64,000 nucleotides of DNA from Dermacentor variabilis (lineage: Eukaryota > Arthropoda > Arachnida > Ixodida > Ixodidae). The position numbers were made by a program, and so were the translations under genes. The notes beneath the pieces are model-generated. The model made no database searches and had not been told where the DNA came from. It saw only the letters and a program-made list of their open reading frames with translations. The stretch is from NCBI RefSeq assembly GCF_050947875.1, contig NC_134568.1, positions 252,783,267 to 252,847,266 on the forward strand, given 5' to 3'. Below are positions 57,408 through 64,000 of the stretch, piece after piece. The number at the start of each line of letters is the position of its first letter. Within the stretch, counting starts at the first letter, position 1.

Positions 57408-58900
57408 GTTTTATGTCCACTGAACGACGAAGGCTTCTCCTTGCGATATCCAATTACCCCTGTCCTGCGCCAACCGATTTTAACTAGCGCCTGCGAATTT
57501 CCTAATTTCATCGCTCCACCTAGTCTTTTGTCGTCCTCGATTGCTTTTTCCTTCTCTTGGTACCCATTCTGTAACCCTAATGGTCCAACGGTTATCTAAC
57601 CGGCGCATTACATGACCTGCCCAGCTCCGTTTTTTTTATCTTGATGTCAATTAGAATATCGTCTATACCCGTTTGCTCTCTGATCCACAAACCGCTCTCT
57701 TTCTGTCTCTTAACGTTATGCCTAGCAATCTTCGTTCCATCGCTCTTTGCGCGGTACTTAACTTGTTGTCAAGCTTCTTTGTCAGTCTCCAAGTCTCTGC
57801 CCCATAAGTCAGCACTAGTAATATGCACTGATTGTACACCTTCATTTTCAATGATAATGGTAAGCTTCCAGTCAGGAGCTGACAATGTCTGCCGTATGCG
57901 TTTCAACCCATTTTTATTCTTCTATGAATTTCCTTCTCATGATCAGGGTTCCCTGTGATTAATTGACCTAGGTAACATACTCCTTCACAGATTCTAGAGG
58001 CTGACTGGCGATCCTGAACTCTTGTGCCCTTGTCCAGGTTATTTCTCATTATCTTTGTCTTCTGCATATTATTCTTCAACCACACTCTTACACTGTCCCT
58101 GTTAAGGTCCTCAATCATTTGTTGTAACTCATCCGCAGTATTGCTGAATAGAACAATGTCATCGGCAAACCGAAGGTTGCTGAGGTATTCGCCATCGATC
58201 TTTACTCCTAAACTTTCCCTGTTTAATAGCTTGAATACTTCTTCTAAGCACGCAGTGAATAGCATTGGAGAGATTGTGTCTCCTTGTCTGATCCCTTTCT
58301 TTATAGGTATCTTCCAATTTTCTTTTGTAGAATTAAGGTGGCTGTGGAACCTCTGTAGATATTTTCCAAGGCATTTACGTAAGCGTTCTATACGCCTTGA
58401 TTACGTAAAGCCTCTATGACTGCTGGTATCTCTACTGAATCAAATGCATTTTCGTAATCTATCAAAGCCGTATAGAGAGGCTTATTGTATTCTGCGGATT
58501 TCTCGATAACCTGATTAATGACATGGATGTGATCCATTGTAGAGTGCCCTTCCTGAAGCCAGCCTGTTCCCTTGGTTGACTAAAGTCCAGTGTTGTACTT
58601 ATTCTATTGGAGATTATTTTGTTAAATATTCTATATAATACTGGGAGTAAGCTATTGGGCCTATAATTTTTCAATTCTTTAACATCTCCCTTTTTGTGGA
58701 TTAGTATGATGTTTGCATTCTTCCAGTTTTCCGGGAACCTTGCAGTCGATAGACACTTCGCATAAAGAGCCGCCAGTTTTCCAAGCATAGCCAAGCACAA
58801 TTTTTCCTGACTACTACGGGGGTCAGCACTAGCCCTGTGTTCGCACTGATTTTCATTACATTGTATCGGTCCAGCTTTCCACAATTTTCTCTCTTACATC
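57366..58900 (-). mobile_element. RTE-type LINE remnant with (ATG)n tail
   Basis: On the minus strand, degraded RTE reverse transcriptase coding sequence ends in a short 3' region and a (ATG)n microsatellite tail (57366-57408), the usual end of RTE/BovB elements. It is the one intronic LINE in the sense direction of the host gene. Confidence 0.82.
57663..58884 (-). pseudogene. RTE reverse transcriptase, multiply broken
   Basis: Three pieces: 58884-58462 (FPENWKNANIILIHKKGD, KNYRPNSLLPVLYRIFNKII, EQAGFRKG), 58265-57903 (LRFADDIVLF with FADD intact, CYLGQLI) and 57851-57663 (YGAETWRLTKK). Frameshifts and stops separate them. Confidence 0.85.
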
Positions 58901-58963
58901 ATACTCCGCAAGTATTTACCTCACACGCGAAGGCTGCCTGTGATTGAATCCAGTCACGCATTG

Positions 58964-59580
58964 AGATTATTTTATTGCGATAGCAATTATATGGACACTC
59001 CAGGCGCACTTCTGCCGTCGCCGTGGGGTTCCGTATAAAGTCCAAGGGCGATAAAATCTTCGCCGCGCGTCGTATGCTCTATGCACGAGAGAAGGCTTGG
59101 GAGGGTGAACCGGCATTCGCGGCTAAATCTCGCGCACGCAAGAGAGGAAAGCGGGGAAGAAGCGCGCCGTCTTTTGTCGCGCTCAAGGCTCTGGGGGGAG
59201 GATAGGGAAGGGGACGCGCGTTCTATTCCGGGACGCTTTATCTTCAAAGTAATCTGCGACAGGGACAGAGTCCGCCGCGCGTTGCGCTTTCACGGTTTAG
59301 TTCGTGTTGGTGCGAGACGCAGTACGAAGGTCAATTCGCTCGCTGCTGCTGCCGCATTTCATCAATGCAGCGTTTTGACAACGAGTTTCCGCGGTCATCG
59401 AGTGAGGTGTGTTCATGTTTGCTTGTGCGAGCGTGACACCATGTTTGTTAATTTAGTTAGTAAGCGAATGTTTACAAGTTTATACGGCCGATAAAGCTAC
59501 AATCCTTACTTGTATATAGCTGTCCACTAATTTGCCTTCGCTGCTCGATGGCAAATCGATGCTTCGCCTCTCGGGCGAAA
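58964..59580 (+). repeat. Dispersed repeat family Y, copy 2
   Basis: Same family as 33966-34612, same orientation, better preserved start (TTATTGCGATAGCAATTATA). It lies 230 bp from the first visible host exon. Confidence 0.75.
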
Positions 59581-59808
59581 CTGCAACATTTTTTATTTCG
59601 AAACTGATATGTACAATAATAGTCGCACCAAAGTCAATTTTCTTTAACATTGCGCACCAAGGCGTATATTTCTAGTAGCATAACTATGAGAAAAAAAAAT
59701 TAGGACATTCTTTTACTTCTGTATTCTGGTGCGCTCCACCAGCCCGTGTAGCGACTTAGCAGTGAAGTGGCGATCACACAGAGAAAAGGGCGGAAGTGAG
59801 GCGCGCAC

Positions 59809-60054
59809 CTCGGAAGTGGTTGATCTTCTTGCGGCTAAAGAAGGCGCGCAGCGACTGCGCCCAGCGGTCGACGCGCTTGCGGCGCGCCCCTTCCAACTCG
59901 GGTCCCAGTTGCGACGTGCCCTGTCGGTACCAGCGCTGGATCTGACGTGCCGCGCGCTCCTGCATCAGCAGCGAAGCAGCCTGCGCGTCTTCCTCGACCG
60001 GCGCGTCCTCGATCGGCGGCCGCGCCGCTTCCAGGTCCAGCTCATCGCTGCACA
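59809..60054 (-). CDS. MSP-domain gene, first visible exon (IQ-like motif)
   Basis: The acceptor is AACTGCGCGCGCAG. 81 codons plus 2 and 1 flanking bases. It starts acidic (CSDELDLEAARPPIEDAPVE), then ASLLMQERAARQIQRWYRQG, which contains IQ-x3-R as in calmodulin-binding IQ motifs. A basic amphipathic stretch ending SRKKINHFR comes next. It ends G before GTGCGC at 59808. No ATG in frame at its start, so earlier exons must exist to the right. Confidence 0.7.
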
Positions 60055-61545
60055 CTGCGCGCGCAGTTTGAACGCCAAGCTCAGTTAAACTACAGAGTTC
60101 TCACGTATATGCTCGCGGTCTGCCGAGAGAGGAATGAAACGACGTACTCATACGCTAGGTCCGATGCTCATGGAACGATCCTTACCACTTTTCACACATC
60201 ATGCTTTTGACGCCATGAATGAGTTCCGGCAACAGGATCGCGACACTGCGTCAGCAACACCGAAGGCACTGAAGCCGATGGGAATGATTAGATGTTAGGT
60301 TCAAGAAGGTTATTAATTTGGCGATTTGGTGATTCATCATATAAAAAAAAAGCACCGCTAACTGACGGCTACTGTGTTGCCAGACGGGTATACCCTTGTT
60401 TAGATTCAGTGTTCTATGAACAGGTTATTCGTTTTGCTGGGGGAAGTTTTCTTGTCCTACACACCTCAAGTCAGTATCTCGTACATGGATGTGAGGAATA
60501 AGCTGGTCGGCTGCCCGAGTGAAAGTTGTCATGGTTTCTATTCTGTGCAAAGACCACGCAGACATCATATTGGTGTACCTTGATCTGTAGTCGCCCGGAA
60601 TTTGAGACGGGTGGACGAGTCACTGGATGGGGAACGCTATTTTTTAATGCTGACTGTAACCCAAAGTTTCTTGGTGCTCTCTAAAACCATTCACCGACAT
60701 TACTTATAGGTCATTATCTCACTATGAGCCAAGTCTGGCCATACATAAGAAGCTATTCTGGGTTCCACTGCCACATTTATGAAAACCCGCAAAAATCTGT
60801 GGCCATGTGTTTAGAAGGTTGACCTCACAGAAATGCGCATTGATCCATCCAAATAATTTTTCTGACTCGAACAATAGGACACACATTTGGCTTTATTCTG
60901 TGAGCTCGTCATTTTTTTTTAAGTGCAAGTGCGCAGTGAAACCGCATATTACAACGGTATGTTCATGGTATGCGATTGTCGGTCGCTTGAGAGCAGGTCT
61001 GTTATGCAAACTAGCTTATATTGACGACAGTAGACAACAGTGCAGCCTAAGTTTTCAAAGGACTGCAGAGTAAATAAGTTCTTTAAAGCAATATTCAACA
61101 TCAAAGCGTTTCCATCCCATGTTGTGTTCCGTACGAAAATTTTTAACTTCAGTACTTCGCGTTGGCTGCGCTTTTGGGCGTTAACATAACAAATCTGAAA
61201 TGCCGAGTGAGCCGTGAAACAAGAACAAGCATTATAATGTATCTTTGACCGCGGTCCCATTATATACAGGCCACTTCTGGCCTATATACACAGATATGTC
61301 TATATGTCGACAGATATGTCTATATACCTATGAAAAAAAGAAGTCTTAACACACAAAAATACAAAGACAACGTCGTTTCAACTCCTTTATGGACAAAAAA
61401 ACATTGAATAAACTGCAACAAACTTTAGCGCCACTGCAACAATTAAAACAATTCTACTACCTAAAGTTAGCGTAACGAAGTTGCTTGAAATCCTCGCAAT
61501 TCACAAGCTTGCAGAACTTTACCTAAATTAACTTATTTACCTTAT
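60055..61545. other. Probable upstream intron, no recognised element
   Basis: No coding or repeat signal recognised. A short duplicated AGATATGTCTATAT motif occurs at 61292-61330. Confidence 0.4.
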
Positions 61546-61772
61546 GGGGTTTTACGTGCCAAAACCAGGATCCGATTATGAGGAACGCCGTAGTGGGGGG
61601 ACTCCGGAAATTTGGACCACCTGGGGTTCTTGAACGTGCACCTAAATCTAGATACACGGGTGTTTTCGCATTTCTCTCCCATCGAAATGCGGCCTCCGTG
61701 GCCGGGATTCGATCCCGCGACCTCGTGCTTAGCCTCCCGACACCATATATCCACTAAGTAACCACGGCGGGT
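61546..61772 (-). repeat. tRNA-derived SINE, full length (Ruka-like)
   Basis: On the minus strand, ACCCGCCGTGGTTACTTAGTGG opens the head, with B box GGGATCGAATCCC. The body with CCGCATTTCGATGGGAG ends GGTTTTGGCACGTAAAACCCC. Best-preserved copy with 11028-11255. Confidence 0.87.
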
Positions 61773-62699
61773 CACAACTTCACCTATGTAGTCACCCGTT
61801 TGTTAAACGAATTCACTTCCGTAATCAACTTCCCTCCACTGTCTGCAGAGTGCATGTGAGGCAGCTGGGAGAGAATAAGAGTCATGGGGCGTAAGAAAAA
61901 AGACTTAGTTGTGAACAGAAGTGACGCAGGGCCAAAGCGCAACGTCGGCATGCATCGAGCACAGGAAATACCCGAAAAACGACGGATCGCGTCAGCACCA
62001 ACGAGCACCGCCGTTACAACTCGTTCGCACCGGACAGCGTGAATGGCCGAGTAATTTTTCTGCTAAGCAAGAAAAGAGCAAAGCCTCCGCTGTATATTTT
62101 TCGAGTAAAATCATATTCATTCATCGTCACAGAGCTAATAACATATAGTAGAAGTTTTAAGCTGTGGCACTGAAAAATAAAAAAAAGACCCTGTAAGAAC
62201 AAATAAGGGAATAAAGTATAGGAACCCATTGTTCTATCTTTTCCTCTGTGAAATGTAAAAATACCATAGAAACGATGCTCTTCTAATGAAGTGCCGCCCG
62301 CAGCGACAGAAACTGCTCAAGGTAGGACATTAAATATTTTACACAAGGTATACCATTTATTAAAGATACAATTTATAAAGCTAAGAATGAAAAATCCCCT
62401 CGAGCAAGAGAACAAAGTTGCCATCGAAGCGTAATGCAAGGAAAACAACACATACAGAACGAGCCGCCAATTACACAAGGTGAAATTAGTTTCTAGGGAA
62501 AGTAAGAAATGAAAAAGAAACCGATCTTCGTAGAGGACACATAGGAGATGACTACTAACAGGACAAGTAAAGCACATTCTAGAGCTAAACTTGATGTCCC
62601 AAATTCCTGCGTATGAATATGTCAGTCCGCGAGGGCTGTTCTGGGCTCTCGCCATGATCCCAATGTTTTAAAAATTTTATGATGCGTCAACTACAGGTA
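61773..62699. other. No recognised gene
   Basis: AT-rich. The long minus-strand frame at 62317-62655 is hydrophobic by composition and has no supported start or domain. Confidence 0.35.
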
Positions 62700-62966
62700 C
62701 GGCCTGCAGCCATGAAGCTCTCCTTCTACAACATAAAGAACTCAGATGTGCCTCCAATTTAGACTCAGGCTCCGTACGTACACAACTTCAGTCACTGCCT
62801 CTGTGAATGCGCCAACTTGATCCGTCCTGCCACGTTGTCTACCATCTGTGATCCTCAAAAAGTCTCCAAATTTGAAGCGCGTCAGCACCCCGTCTGAAGT
62901 AGCTAGCCCTGCATATATTGACACCTTCAGCTTTCATTAAAGTCTTTATCTCTCTATTTCAACCAT
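62700..62966 (+). repeat. Possible 3' end of a LINE
   Basis: Ends CATTAAAGTCTTTATCTCTCTATTT, the style of the tail seen in TC-ended LINEs such as 27808-33120. No coding part remains. Confidence 0.35.
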
Positions 62967-63783
62967 AGAACCACATTGCATTTACTTTTCGCCCACTTAT
63001 ATGGACGTTATCGTGCATGTTTGACTATATGCGAATTTACCCAGTCGTGCATTCTTATCTACAGCTTCTTATTCGTGTTTTCCCTTTGCGCGCTCGTTGA
63101 AAAAGTTGATATCATCACGTTGCAGTGACGGTAAAGATGGCTGTGAAGGTGAATCGATGCCGAAGAGTATACGCGAATGTGTATATTACAAGCCCACTTC
63201 CTCCGGTCTGTATAGTCAAAGTGACCGCGAGCATTTTTTAACAGCCCTGTTTGCTCCATATCGTGCGCGAAATTCGCGCGAAAACAAACAAATAAAACAA
63301 CGAAGCACTTTCGGCTGTAGTGGCGCGTTCGCGTGTTACTCTTTTTACCTCTTCTTTTTGTTCATGTCCGTGACTTGGCCCTTCCGAGATTTGTCGTGAT
63401 GTTATTCATCAACAGTTCGTGTGCACAAGGCGTGAACAAAGCTTGAGCTGTGACCAATTTCCTGCCGAGTGAATCGTGCGTGAGACCTGCGATGTAGTCA
63501 CGACGCAGTCGCGGCTGTTGTGGGCGTGTGTTCGTATCGTAGACAGGAATGCAACCGCCGAAGCGGGTACACGCTGTCGACGCCCGCCCGCGAGTATTTT
63601 CGAACATTCGCTGAGCGTTTATATGTATGCCTTAAAGCTCCCTGAATCCCCCAATATGAATGCTTTCTGAACTGTAACCCGCGTGAAAAAAAAAACGGCG
63701 GCATGATTTAAGTGTATGTATTGTTTTATATTGCATTTCAAGTTTGTAAAATATATAAGTTCATGTGAACGATGTTTGTGTGC
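62967..63783. other. No recognised gene
   Basis: Nothing supported. Confidence 0.4.
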
Positions 63784-63837
63784 AACGCGCACGCAAAGGC
63801 GCGTTGCGGGTTCAGTAACTATTGTTACTGAACCCGC
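63784..63837. repeat. Two adjacent short hairpins
   Basis: AACGCGC...GCGCGTT (63784-63805 region) is followed by GCGGGTTCAGTAAC-TATT-GTTACTGAACCCGC (63806-63837, perfect 14-bp arms). Confidence 0.6.
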
Positions 63838-64000
63838 CACCGCCGATCTGATCTGCTATGAGCGGGGGAGTTGCCGAGGGAACGTCTCCGGAGGCCCCTT
63901 CCCACGCGCCGTTCAAGACGCAAGACAATGGACCACTGGCGGCCGCGCTGCGGGGGTCAGCTCGGGGAATCGGATGTGCCGTTCCTGACGTCAGCTCCGA

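Noticed and set aside
57366..57408. CRISPR or satellite array
   Set aside because: It is the (ATG)n tail of an RTE element; no spaced repeats of CRISPR type exist in the window.

Overview
The window looks like nuclear DNA of a hard tick (Ixodidae). It holds intron-containing protein genes, several tRNA-derived SINEs of the type common in ixodid genomes (resembling the family described as Ruka; from memory, not searched), LINEs of several clades, a Penelope-like element, small DNA transposons and long TA/CA microsatellites. No bacterial features are present. Most of the 64 kb is transposable-element sequence. Two host genes can be recognised, both on the minus strand, by joining exons whose splice sites and reading phases agree.

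Left part (1-21 kb). A complete LTR retrotransposon fills 13-6734, with nearly identical 711-bp LTRs and a 4-bp target duplication. Its pol order is protease, integrase, reverse transcriptase, RNase H. Integrase lies before reverse transcriptase, the Gmr1-type arrangement rather than the usual Ty3/gypsy order. To its right are exon 2 (8775-8866) and exon 1 (11723-11855) of a c-type lysozyme gene read leftward. Its remaining exons are not seen and probably lie beyond the left edge, which would place the LTR element antisense within or just beyond the lysozyme gene. At 15121-16254 a Penelope-like element remnant with a GIY-YIG endonuclease is framed by ~230-bp inverted terminal repeats.

Right part (21-60 kb). 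One host gene spans at least 38 kb on the minus strand. Seven exons (59809-60054, 45173-45260, 43332-43431, 39495-39645, 33596-33767, 21922-22264, 21389-21550) join with compatible phase at all six junctions. The predicted product has an IQ-like motif, an MSP (VAP-like) domain, a proline-rich linker and a C-terminal membrane segment. A candidate alternative first exon (50394-50668) ends in the phase needed to splice to the third exon. The introns are packed with mobile elements: an intact full-length I/R1-type LINE with a 12-bp target duplication (27808-33120), truncated CR1/L2-like LINEs, an RTE remnant, an RNase H-bearing LINE remnant, SINEs, nested MITEs and a 665-bp palindromic element. 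Nearly all intronic LINEs are antisense to the gene.

The far right (60-64 kb) holds a SINE, short hairpins and sequence with no recognised gene. The 5' end of the MSP-domain gene probably lies further right. All functional statements rest on reading motifs and splice signals by eye; no searches were run.
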